Assembly (NCBI GenBank): GCA_006352455.1
Contig: VANL01000046.1
Span: forward strand, 1 to 64,000
Direction: 5' to 3'
Origin: Brachionus sp. 'Tiscar'
Lineage: Eukaryota > Rotifera > Eurotatoria > Ploima > Brachionidae
Length of the DNA: 64,000 bases
Of the stretch, positions 10,640-20,250 are shown in pieces (positions within the stretch are counted from its first letter, which is position 1; each line of letters opens with the position of its first letter). The translations under genes and the position numbers were made by a program. Under the pieces are notes generated by a model. The model was given only the letters and a program-made list of their open reading frames with translations. It was not told where the DNA came from and did no database searches.

Positions 10640-11340
10640 TCGTAGCTAGTCCAAGCAAAACTCTAATGAGCTATAGCAGTTAATTCATCTTGCTTTTTCA
10701 TCCAAAAATCAATTTCAGCTTTAAATGTGTTTAGACTAGTTTCACTGACAATTTCTTTCGGCAATTTTTTCCAGGCACTAACAATTCTGTTTGAAAAATA
10801 ATTAAATCTGTGACTACAATTTCTTACTCTTTCTCGAACAAAGTTCTTGGAGTTTTTTCTGAGATTATACCTTTTATTTTCAGGCTTAGTGTTTAAGCTG
10901 TAGTTTAAACCTTTACTAAAATTCACAATCTTCAAATTTTTCATTAGTTTGAACATTTGGATTAGATCTTTCTGATTTTTAGACTTGGTAATTTCAGTCT
11001 AGATAGCCTCTGTGGATACTCCAAATCACCCTACATTGCACTTTTTCTATCTCATCTATTTCTTTCTCTAAGTAAGAACACCATGAGCTGATGGTATATT
11101 CTGGGAATCATTCCCAATATACGATTTGCTCTTACAGTCACATTTTTTATTTGAGAATCCCATTTCAAGTAACTTTGGATATAAATACCTAAGTCTCTTT
11201 CGCAAACAGACTAGCTGAGTGGTTTTGAATCGATAGTGTAATCAAATTTTGTGTTTATGCTGCCAATTTGTAAAACTTTGCAATTATCAATATTCACTGA
11301 TGCTGACCAGTCCTATGACCATCTAAATATGTTGTCTAAA
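10640..11340 (-). mobile_element. LINE 3' half: RT C-terminus and tail
   Basis: The minus strand carries, in one frame, NFVRERVRNCSHRFNYFSNR then IVSAWKKLPKEIVSETSLNT and FKAEIDFWM. This is the C-terminal domain of CR1/L2-type LINE proteins (normally VRNRVVNxWNxLPxxVVxAxSVNxFK). Upstream fragments (SSWCSYLEKEIDEIEKVQC, CERDLGIYIQ) are in other frames. Downstream a short GCAACTCG…TACTACTA tail follows near 10600-10640. It is dead, with multiple stops. Confidence 0.82.
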
Positions 11341-11966
11341 TTTTTGTATCATCTGCAAAATCGGTTTTTTCAAACTTTTATGTTACATTTTTTTTTTACT
11401 TTTTATTTTATGAAAATAAGAATGTTTTCTAATATAAGTGATAATTTTTAATATTTTTTAGATTTTAGATTTCTGATTGAAATAAAAAATTAAAAAATGA
11501 TTAAATTTATTAAACTAAAAAAAAAGATAAAATGTAACAAAAATGTCCAAAATGTGTTAAGGTATTTTTCTCTTTAGTTTTTAAAAAAATGGAAAATTGG
11601 AAATATTACTTAAATTTGATATTATTAATGATTCTGTTTCTCAGTGACTGTTTATATTATTTTATTTATGTAATTAGTCATTCAATTTTTTTATAATTTT
11701 TCAAAAATGAAAATACAATTTACAGAATTTGTAGACATTTAGAAAAAAAGCAATTTCAATTTTATTTAATTTTAAATAAAATAAATAGATACATTTTTTT
11801 TATAATTTAATAAAAAAAATTATATTTTGAAAAACATAAAAAAGAAATTTATAATCAAAGTAAAAAGAAATTTTAGAGTAAATGAAAGAAGATAAAATGA
11901 AATAACAATGAAGCAGTTTTCTTAGGTCTTTTTCTTTTAACTTCTTGTGTAGCTGAATGACTTGTA
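11341..11966. other. Intergenic AT-rich DNA
   Basis: I see no gene or repeat boundary that can be supported in this stretch. Confidence 0.35.
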
Positions 11967-12232
11967 ACGTATTTCATCAATTATAAGAAAGTTCGGTCAT
12001 CAAAGGATTTTTTCTATTCGAAAATTTTTCACTCCAAAAATGTGACTCAATTATAAGAAATTTATCGCAATTTTTTTCTTCTATTAGAGACAAGATAACA
12101 CTTGTTTTACATGAAGCATGATTCATAAATTTTCTTTTAAATGAGACACTTTTTTTTAATAAAAAATAACTCGAATAAAGAGTGATTTTTGACTCAAATA
12201 GTAGCAAGTTTCTTCTATTTGAGGAAATACGG
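11967..12232. mobile_element. TA-flanked MITE (Tc1/mariner-pogo-like)
   Basis: Imperfect inverted ends pair as ACGTATTTCATCAATTATAA (left) and CCGTATTTCCTCAAATAGAA (right, reverse complement). Both are flanked by TA (11965-11966 and 12233-12234). A 76-codon open frame inside shows no similarity I recognise. The CCGTATT start is shared with the larger element at 16023-17056, suggesting the same superfamily. Confidence 0.55.
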
Positions 12233-12234
12233 TA

Positions 12235-13313
12235 GACTGTGCAGTTGATTTATTTTAGAAGTTATTTGCTTTGCTTCTTGTTTGTCTTATTTCATCTTCT
12301 ACTTCCAATATTTCATCAACATTCGTCTAATATAATTGCTATTTTAGTTATTTTTTTGTTGAAACGAATAAGGACATTAATTATAACTTTTTCTTTTGAT
12401 TGGCATTCAAAAGCATATATAGATTAAAATAGCGAAGCTGTTTCAAACCCGAAAGCAAAACTAGCATAGAATTAGTTCAATGTTATATGGAAAAAAAATT
12501 TAAGAAATATAAAATAAAAGAAAAACAGTCTAAAACAAAGAAAGCAGGACGAGAACATCATGACTTGCATAAAATCGATTTGATTTTAGTCGTTCATTTA
12601 AGAGTCATTTGTTCATGATAATTATTATTTAATTGATAATTTTTTCTCTAGATTAAATTTTTTGCTTTTTTTTAAATCTCAAAAAAATCTGTATTTTTTT
12701 TTAATTTTTAACTATAAAATAAAAAACCTTTTTTTAGTGAACTTTTTTTTTACTTAAAAAAAATTCGTTCAGTTTGGATCCAATAACGGAAATCGTATAT
12801 TTCTTAAAATTTACTGGAAAAAAATAAACTCAACAAGTATCTTTAGTCTGCTCAATATTATTAAAATTTACTAGCTAATACTCAAAGATCATGTAGTTGT
12901 TGCATTTGAGTAACAAGAAAAAACAATGTGACGAAATTTTTTTATTTCTAAGCTAAATAACAAAAATCGATCACTTTTAAAATATTTACTCAAAGTAATT
13001 ATAAGCTTTCTTTATAATATTCAATAAATCAGCCCTGAATTCAGATTACCATATTACGCATTTACCTTTATTTGATTTAATAAAAATTCTTAAATGCTTC
13101 AACAATATATTAAATTAAAAATTTAAATTTTTTATTGAAAAATAAAATGTAAATTATTAAATCGGCTCATATTTCCCTTCAATTCTTAAACTAAACAGTG
13201 TACTTTGATAAGAAGATCGAAAGTATTCTTAAAATAGCAATAAACAAAAATAAACAAAAAGAAAGAATAGCTATAAATTTAAAGTAAATTAAATTCAATT
13301 GACAATTTTAGGA
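12235..13313. other. Intergenic AT-rich DNA upstream of an orphan gene
   Basis: There is no supported exon. The segment at 12430-12600 is slightly less AT-rich but has no clear reading frame. Confidence 0.35.
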
Positions 13314-13928
13314 ATGTGCAATTTAAAAAAATTTCCTGACCAACGATTGCTAGTGGAAACATCAAGCTTAGTTAAACGTAGAGACAGCTTAAATAGCAAA
13401 AATTTTAATGATACAAAAAATGAAAATTATTTTCATATTGAGGACTATTCCGAGTCTTTGATAAAAAATTATGTTTTTAATTATCCATTGGAAAAAAATT
13501 CAAAGCAGATAAAGGACAGTTGGGAGTCCATTTATCACATCAAGTTAAAGCCGTCCATGGATTTGAATACTTCTCAATACAAAGTGATAAATAGTGATCA
13601 TCGTCTTCGACCTAAAACTTGGCTTCCAAATATTGATTCATTTAATAAAAAGCACAAAAGAAAATCAACGGAAGCCATCATTCTGCCGGATATTAACTTT
13701 AAATTAAGTGAAAAGCCATTCGAACCTGTTAAATTATTGCAGGCTAAGGTTCAACATTCAAACGACAATCGCAGAAAAAGTCTTCAAAAACAATTGGATA
13801 TATTGAATAGTTTTAATTTGCAAGAATCAAATGGAATATTGGCAAGAAATTTGTATTTTCATCCAAAAACTCTTTCATTTACACCTTTTATTAAAACCAA
13901 CACACAAAAAGCAAAAAAAATATCATAG
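13314..13928 (+). CDS. Orphan protein, 204 aa, single visible exon
   Basis: ATG at 13314 opens a frame to TAG at 13926-13928. The bases just before it (TTGACAATTTTAG) look like a splice acceptor, so an upstream exon is possible. The frame stays open 15 bases upstream but has no ATG there. The protein starts MCNLKKFPDQRLL and is hydrophilic and basic, rich in Lys, Asn and Ser, with a conserved-looking KLKPSMDLNTSQYKVIN patch and a KTWLPNIDSFNKKHKRK patch. No signal peptide, membrane segment or known domain is visible. The sharp drop in AT content against the flanks and a 600-nt open frame in such AT-rich DNA support real coding. It may be a cilium- or cytoskeleton-type disordered protein, but that is a guess. 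Confidence 0.65.
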   Translation: MCNLKKFPDQRLLVETSSLVKRRDSLNSKNFNDTKNENYFHIEDYSESLIKNYVFNYPLEKNSKQIKDSWESIYHIKLKPSMDLNTSQYKVINSDHRLRPKTWLPNIDSFNKKHKRKSTEAIILPDINFKLSEKPFEPVKLLQAKVQHSNDNRRKSLQKQLDILNSFNLQESNGILARNLYFHPKTLSFTPFIKTNTQKAKKIS

Positions 13929-14054
13929 GCTAGGTGAAAATCGAGTTTTTTATTTATCATTTTTGTAAATGCTCTTAAATTTTTTAATAAATAATTTTTG
14001 AAAATTTTTTTTTTCATTTTATTTGAAAGATGAAAAGATAAATATTTTATTTTT

Positions 14055-14090
14055 AATGGTGGCCACTGGACCGTTATTATACTAAAAATT
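14055..14090 (-). repeat. Fragment resembling the 4204-4448 hAT MITE end
   Basis: GGTGGCCACTGGACCGTTAT resembles the terminal repeat part GTGGCGGCCACTGGACCGCC of the MITE inside the Merlin element. Only this short piece is recognisable, so it may be a decayed solo end. Confidence 0.35.
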
Positions 14091-14238
14091 GGTAGATAAA
14101 AATAAAATTTAGAAGAAAAAATAAGCCATTAAGAAGAGATCAATTTTATTTATCATTTTAATGAATATGTGTACCTCAGATTCAGGGGTGTTTATATATA
14201 TTCAAATAACTTTTCATAATTATTTATTAAATAATCAT

Positions 14239-14503
14239 CAGAGTTGCTTAAGAGTCCCAAAAAAAAGTCTAAGTCAAAAACTTAAAAGTTCAAAACTTGC
14301 TTTTCTTCAATAATAACCGCCTGGAACGACAAAAATATCATATATTTGTCCTTGATTCTGACTGATAGATTTCCAATGCTTTTTATTTGGCTGATTTTAA
14401 TTTAAAAAAAATCAAAAGATAAAAGATTTTGAGTCTTCAGACTTTAAAAAAAAAAGTCCGGACTTGGGCTTGTCTTGAGACTTGTGACTTTTAAAAAACT
14501 CTG
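14239..14503. mobile_element. hAT MITE, family CAGAGTTG, copy 1
   Basis: 265 bp, starting CAGAGTTGCTTAAGAGTCCC and ending with the inverted form GACTTTTAAAAAACTCTG. The target duplication is a perfect 8 bp, ATAATCAT, at 14231-14238 and 14504-14511. The interior TTTGTCCTTGATTCTGACTG is shared with the copies at 23035 and 28453. It has no coding capacity. Confidence 0.93.
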
Positions 14504-14511
14504 ATAATCAT

Positions 14512-15640
14512 TATAGATTTATATAAAATATTAATTTAAAAAAGTAATAAAAATGTCGGAATTAAGAATTTTATACAATATTGATTTATTTTTTTAACTT
14601 TTTTTTACTTTTTTAATGGAAATAAGCTGATATATTTTTTTAATAAAAAAATTTAATGTTTTTTTTGTTTATTTTAAAAATTTTATTTTTCACAAATGTC
14701 TATTCAATGTAGCTATAATATTTAAGCCTTTTGACTAAAAATTTTTATAATTAGAAATATTTGTGTACAAAATTTCTAGTGGTCAATCCATAATATATTA
14801 TTTGCACTTATTGATCATTTTTATTTGATAGATTGCGGAATATTTGTAGCATGTTTGATTTTGTAGAAAAATGATGTCGGATAATTGAAATAATTTCTCA
14901 TTTAATTATATATTTTAATTAGCTTTAATTTTTAAAATTAGAAGAAATATTTTTATAAAGAAAAATACTTGTGAAAATAGAAAAATAAAATTTATTTTTT
15001 TCTCAAATCCCAAATCTAATTTTTTATTCCAATTACATGCATTGATTGTTTTCTTAATTGATAAAAATGAGAACAAGGAAAATCATTTTTTCTTTAATCA
15101 ATGAAAAAATAATTTTTATCTTGAAATTAAATTAAAATGTCTTAAATTTTTTCTAAAGAAAAAAAAATATCTTTAATAAATTCATTTTTTCTACTACAAA
15201 AAATATAAGCCATTTTGGATAAAGAAATTACTCGAAATTTTTGCCGGACGTCAGAAATATTTTTTTTTATTTCAATGAACGCTTTGAAGGCGATGTAAAA
15301 AAAAAATTATAAATTTAATAAATAAGACAGACAAAATAATTTATTAGGAAAATAAATTATGTAAGTAAAGGGAATTTGGTCGATATTCTAAATTCTCGTA
15401 TTTCCGATTGTCAGATAATTTTGGAACAATTTTTGAATTTTTTTTAATTTTTATTAAATAAAAAAAGTTGTTTAAAATTTTAAATTTTAAAAATTTTATA
15501 ACTGAAAATTGTTAATAGACGTTTTTAAAGTCTTAAAAATTAGAACAAACTAACATTATTTTGAACAATCATTATTACTAAATAGAAAGGTAAATTTTAT
15601 ATTTAGAATTAAAGTAGCTATAGCTTATTTTTAATTCAAA
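14512..15640. other. Intergenic AT-rich DNA
   Basis: Long A/T runs with no supported gene or repeat. Confidence 0.35.
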
Positions 15641-15644
15641 TAAG

Positions 15645-16000
15645 GCCTTTGTTTTTTAACAGTTTATTTTTCTTCTAAACATAATATTCAAAGCTGATTT
15701 GGTCTTGGATGATCGACCATGTCTTTTTTTAAATTCAATTTCTTTAGTATTACATAGTTCAAAGTAAAGCTTACGTTTAGGTTAACGACCTCTTCTTTTT
15801 GTCGGTTCAACAGCTTCTGAATTTTTAACGATCTGATAAAGATGATCAACTTGGTCAAAATGATCGACTTCAGTAATTTTAGTCATTTCAGATACTTGAG
15901 CTCTTATAGAAAAGTTTTGATGAAATTTTTTTTCTCTCGTTTAGGCCGAATAACGAATCGCTTTGGGACGTTCGTCGTTAATCGGAAAAAATATTTTTTT
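15645..16000 (-). pseudogene. Degenerate coding remnant with AT-hook-like patches
   Basis: The minus strand reads an almost open frame with AEV-rich and basic segments: VSEMTKITEVDHFDQVDHLY, then KNSEAVEPTKRRGR, a stop where Pro would follow, and PKRKLYFELCN, later KKRHGRSSKTK. KRRGR-x-PKRK looks like an AT-hook. It abuts the TA-flanked element at 16023, and a similar basic tail is present inside that element. It may be the end of a decayed transposase or host gene. Confidence 0.4.
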
Positions 16001-16022
16001 TTCTTAGATAAGAAAAAAAATA

Positions 16023-17056
16023 CCGTATTACCTTGTTTAAGAATGCCCCTTAATGCCCAAAATTACATGTGTGGTGCATGAACCTACTTAGACTTCACAA
16101 TGTTAAAAAAAAAGTTTATAAGTGCGACGAACTTAATTTGTAATTTTGAGTAATAGACGACGTTTAAAATAAAAAATTCAAATAAAAACGCAGAATTAAT
16201 AGTCAAAAATTTTAATTTAATGCTACACATTTATTTGGAAAAAAAAACATATATTAAAAAAAATATTTTTAAATTTCAATTTTAAGGGCAGTGTTAATAA
16301 AAGAATTCTAAATATTAAAAAATATTAAAAAAAATTAAGTTTCGGATATAAAAGCGGCATTTAAATTTGAAAATTCAATATACATATTTAAATATTAACA
16401 TTTTTTGGCTTATTTTTTGACCCTGGTTTCCTACCTAATGGTTTTCGAATACTCCCATCTTTATTTAAAACTGCCTTGTTGGTTTATTAGTATTTAAAGA
16501 AAGAGTTTGAAGTGGTATACGTTCATGTATTTCATCTGGTTCTTGTACTTAACTTGAGCTTTGTAGTTGTGCAGAACTAATTTAATCCGATTGGGTCGAT
16601 TCAATAGACGGTGTTGAACTGATCGATATTGATATAAAAGATTCGCTGATCCTTGTTTCAACTGGAGTTATATGAGATACTTGTGAAATGTTTGTAATTG
16701 GTTCAATGTAAGGAAGCAGCATCTATAGTTAGACAGTGAAAAAAAGAAAAAAAAATTTAAATATTAAAAACATTTTTATTTCTTGATTTATAGTGAAGCA
16801 TTTATAACCAAAATAAAAAAAATTAAATTTTAATATTTTTTTTGTTGTCCAAATAAATGTGTTGCTCCTTACTAAATTTTTTGAATATAAACTAAACGTT
16901 TTTAAATGAATTTTTTATTTTAAAAGCCGTCTATTACTCAAAATTACAAATTAAGCTATAAACTTTTTTTTTAACATTGTGAAGTCTAAGTAGGTTCATG
17001 CACCACACATGTAATTTTGGGCATTAAGGGGAGCATTCTTAAACAAGGTAATACGG
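16023..17056. mobile_element. DNA transposon with ~150-bp inverted repeats, TA target
   Basis: The left arm (from 16023) and right arm (ending 17056) are near-identical inverted copies over about 150 bp, starting CCGTATTACCTTGTTTAAGA. They differ mainly by a 10-bp insertion in the left arm (near 16119-16128). TA flanks both ends (16021-16022, 17057-17058). The interior minus strand carries a short degenerate frame ending in an AT-hook (RKPLGRKPGSKNK, about 16400-16450) with stops upstream. The long, well-kept repeats suggest a recent non-autonomous element of the Tc1/mariner-pogo group. The superfamily rests on TA and shape only. Confidence 0.75.
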
Positions 17057-17393
17057 TAGTATAAGTTTTTGATTTTTAAGACATGCCATAAATAAAATTG
17101 ATACATGACTATTTATATCGAACACTAGTTTAAAATTTTTAGCATGTGACACTTAAATGTGCTCAAAAAAAGCTGAATTTTCGAAACTAAGAACATGTCT
17201 TAAATCAAAAATTTTAAACAGTGTTTTATGTAAAAGACCATGTTATTATTGTGCATTATGCTATAAAATGACATGTCTTATAAATCGAACAATTACATTA
17301 GTATAGTGGTTTATTGTAACGCATTAATGCGTAAATCTTATAGCAAATTATGTGCAGAAGTTGTACCATCCTAACATAAAACTTTTAATTGAA

Positions 17394-17627
17394 TTAGTTT
17401 AAAAAAACCAGTAATATCGACAAATATATCGCAAAATTCTTGATTATTTCTCTTTTAATTTTGTATAGATTGCCTCTTGTACTTCTATTTGAAAAAGTTA
17501 GATTGGCATATTTTTTTGCTATTGCTAATTCTCGGTCCACGATCCCCATTGGGTGCGATTTTTTTAGCTGAGTGATACCATAATTGCTTGATAAGAATTC
17601 AACAGTATTTTGGTTGGATTCAGACAT
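17394..17627 (-). CDS. Possible short exon or orphan ORF (77 aa)
   Basis: ATG at 17627 opens MSESNQNTVEFLSSNYGITQ followed by a KKSHPMGIVDRELAIAKKYA segment, then decays into AT-rich low-complexity residues. A splice donor could end coding near 17450. The composition of the first 60 residues is protein-like, but no partner exon or family is apparent. It lies between transposons and may be one itself. Confidence 0.25.
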   Translation of the reverse strand: MSESNQNTVEFLSSNYGITQLKKSHPMGIVDRELAIAKKYANLTFSNRSTRGNLYKIKREIIKNFAIYLSILLVFLN

Positions 17628-17680
17628 TACTCAATTTAAATTTTTTTTTTTTTTATTTGTTTTCTGTTTCGAGCTAAATT

Positions 17681-17735
17681 ATTTTATTTATTTATTTGTA
17701 TATCTGTATCGAGCTAAGGCTCCTTCAGATTAAAA
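17681..17735 (-). repeat. Dispersed tail repeat (GTATCGAGCTAAGGCTCC), copy A
   Basis: TTATTTATTTGTATATCTGT followed by ATCGAGCTAAGGCTCCTTCA. The same unit recurs at 17998-18040 with 19405-19437 and at 23522-23575. Read on the minus strand it ends in (AAATAAAT)n, the form of a CR1/L2 LINE 3' end. Confidence 0.65.
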
Positions 17736-18040
17736 AAAAAATCAAAACAAAATAAAGTTAAAATAAATAAAATATATGAAAAAAATAAAAATAAAATAAG
17801 TTAAAATAGAAGAAAATTAAGATTAGATATATTGTAATTGAGGTTAACAGGATACATATTTTTAAAAGTCTGATTTATCAGGGTAAAAAGAAGAAATAGT
17901 AAGGTAGCAATTACATAATGGAGTTGGGTATTCAATATATCTTGTTTCGAAACCTTCTTTGTTTTCCTCCACAAGTCTGACAACCAATGGAATAGAAAGC
18001 TCCTTCAGATTAATTTTAAATTATTATTTATTTGTATATC

Positions 18041-19404
18041 TGTTAACGTAAATTTGTAAAATCAGTAAATTTGTAAATTTACTGGTACTTTAGTAAATCA
18101 ATAAAATAACTAGTAAAAAAATTTGTTTTATTAATTTCCTGAAAAAATAAAAAATTGAGTAAATTACTGAATAAAATTTAGTATATTACTGAATTAATCA
18201 GTAAATTTGAAATTATTTATTTATTTTTACAACTGCCATTACCCCGTCACATCTCGAGTTGCATAAAAGCCCTGCCTTCTTACATGAACAACGATTTGTT
18301 AAACATCCCCCAGTAGAATTACACTTAAGTATACCTTGACCACCACCAATTGATATTTCTTTAACTTCCCATCATTAGAAAACCGAAAATAGTAAAAATA
18401 TCGATTAAGCTTGCTGCCACATCAAATGCGGATTTCTGTTTTAAAGGACGAAGAACAACAAATTTCGTAAAATGGTCTTGGTACAACATGACCCACTTGA
18501 ACTCGCCATCAGGAAGACTTTGAAAATCAATCAGATCCATTTGCGCTCTTCGGTTGAAATTTTCGCTCAGAATAGGTTTAACAACAACACCTGTTGTTTT
18601 GTTTCTCTTCTTATTCATAATAAAATGATTGCAAGTGTTTAAAAAAGCTTAATATTTTCAAAACATAATCGGTTAATTGATTAATTAGTAATTAAAAAAA
18701 ATGAAAAAAAAATTACCTGTAATCATTTCTACTGTTATATTTAAATGATTTTTATTACAGGCTTGAAGCATGATATCGCGACATTTGTGTCCAACTTGTA
18801 TGTGAATTCTAAATATTGTCTCAAATAACTGTTCATATGGAACGAGAAAACGAACTGGATCATCAGGAGATTTACGTTTTAAAATTATTTTTATCGTATC
18901 GCCAACAGTATAAACTTCATATTTGTTTACAAGATAGTATTCTTTTAGGGTTCTTCCTCTAGTTTTTTGATACGCTTCTTCGATTGATACGATCATTGTA
19001 TTATAATCGTTGAGCGAAGTAATTGTTCTGGTTTTCTTCCTCTTTTTTCGGGGTTTTGGAGTTCATCTTCAAGTATTTTAGCCTCGAATAAAGAGTAAAA
19101 TTTATCCCGTTGTATCCTCTCTTGATCAACGTCCAGTAGTGAAGCGGTATCGCTCACCGTTGTGACAATTGTATAAAGAAAAACAAGAGAGAAAAAATTC
19201 ATTTTTAATTTAAAATAAAATTATTTTTTATTTGTTTATTTACTGAAAATTTTTTAGTAATATACTAAAACCATTTTTTAGAAAAATTGCCAAATTACTA
19301 GTACTTTAGGAATTATGTAAATTTACTAGTAAAAAAACAAAACAAAATTTTACAATTTTACAATTTTCCTAAAACATTAGTAAATTTACAAATTTACTGT
19401 TACA
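18041..19404. mobile_element. KRBA2/Ginger-type transposon, internally deleted
   Basis: The ends are TGTTAACGTAAATTTG (left) and TGTAACAGTAAATTTG (right, reverse complement). Further inverted AT-rich pairs follow (AAATTTGTAAATTTACT). The 4-bp flanks are TATC (18037-18040) and TGTC (19405-19408), a one-mismatch duplication. The insertion splits a dispersed tail repeat cleanly. TGT ends, 4-5-bp duplications and an H2C2 + rve integrase protein are the known hallmarks of Ginger-like elements. The catalytic core is deleted, so it is non-autonomous. Confidence 0.82.
18213..19202 (-). pseudogene. KRBA2-like integrase, catalytic core missing
   Basis: Three consecutive minus-strand pieces match KRBA2-like transposase proteins. 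19202-18993 and 18996-18685 give the N-terminal and zinc-binding region (VRFLVPYEQLFETIFRIHIQ, then VGHKCRDIMLQACNKNH). 18640-18361 starts the rve domain (GVVVKPILSENFNRRAQMDL, then DFQSLPDGEFKWVMLYQDHF and TKFVVLRPL). After IFGF the frame jumps directly to the C-terminal cysteine tail (ISIGGGQGILKCNSTGGCLT, then NRCSCKKAGLLCNSRCH). The normal middle, with SDNGREF and the catalytic Glu, is absent, so the copy cannot encode an active integrase. Confidence 0.85.
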
Positions 19405-19437
19405 TGTCTGTATCGAGCTAAGGCTCCTTCAGATTAA
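19405..19437 (-). repeat. Dispersed tail repeat, copy B (right part)
   Basis: TGTCTGTATCGAGCTAAGGC continues the unit whose left part is at 17998-18040; the Ginger-type element split it. It shows that the tail repeat was in place before the transposon. Confidence 0.65.
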
Positions 19438-20250
19438 AAAAAATTTATTAATAAGAAATTAGTTGTCAATTATCTTTTTTTTATTAATATAATTTCGCAT
19501 GCGTTAAGCAATAGCAAGTAAACTATAAAGAAATGTGAAGCATGAAGTTTTAGCAACCCTAATAAATAAAAGAAAAATTCTTGACATAATTTCAAAGCAA
19601 GAAATTAATGTAAAATTTCTACTTAGAAAATAAGATAATTTTCTTATTTATCAAAACGGAATAACTTTCTAAAATAAATAAGTGAAGAAAACGGGATTTT
19701 TTTTTGGGGATAAAAAAAACGGGATGATTATACTGTCAATCCTATGGTTTAATTTTTTATTATTTTTTTTTGAAGCATCAAAACCCCTCGTCCGAAATAA
19801 TTATTTCTTTATCGAAAGATTTAAAAGTTTTAATTTTAAAAGTTAAAAAAATAATAACTAAAATTTAATAAATTTTATTGAACATTTATGTTAGAAAATT
19901 TAATTGTATCAAATATTTTTTTTTTATAAAATTAAGATGTACAAATTCTGATTGAAAAAAAAAATCAAATAATTTTCATCTAAAAGTTATGAATTTATAT
20001 AAATGAAATTAAAATTAATACGAAAATCCACAAAATCTTTAAAATAAAACCTACCGGTTCTCTGTCAGATTTTACGGTTTTTAGTAGGATAAAAAAAATC
20101 AAACACTTAGATAAAATATAACTAGTAAAAAACTGATTGAACAAATCTGAAATCAAAGCTAAAATAAATTGACTGACATTAAGACCAAGACAATTTAGTA
20201 AAGCACAACAAAAAGTCCGGTTTTAGATTTATAATTTAATTTTTCTTTTT
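19438..20250. other. Intergenic AT-rich DNA, 3' flank of PRC1
   Basis: No coding or repeat structure is supported. The PRC1 3' UTR and polyadenylation site should be at its right edge. Confidence 0.4.
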
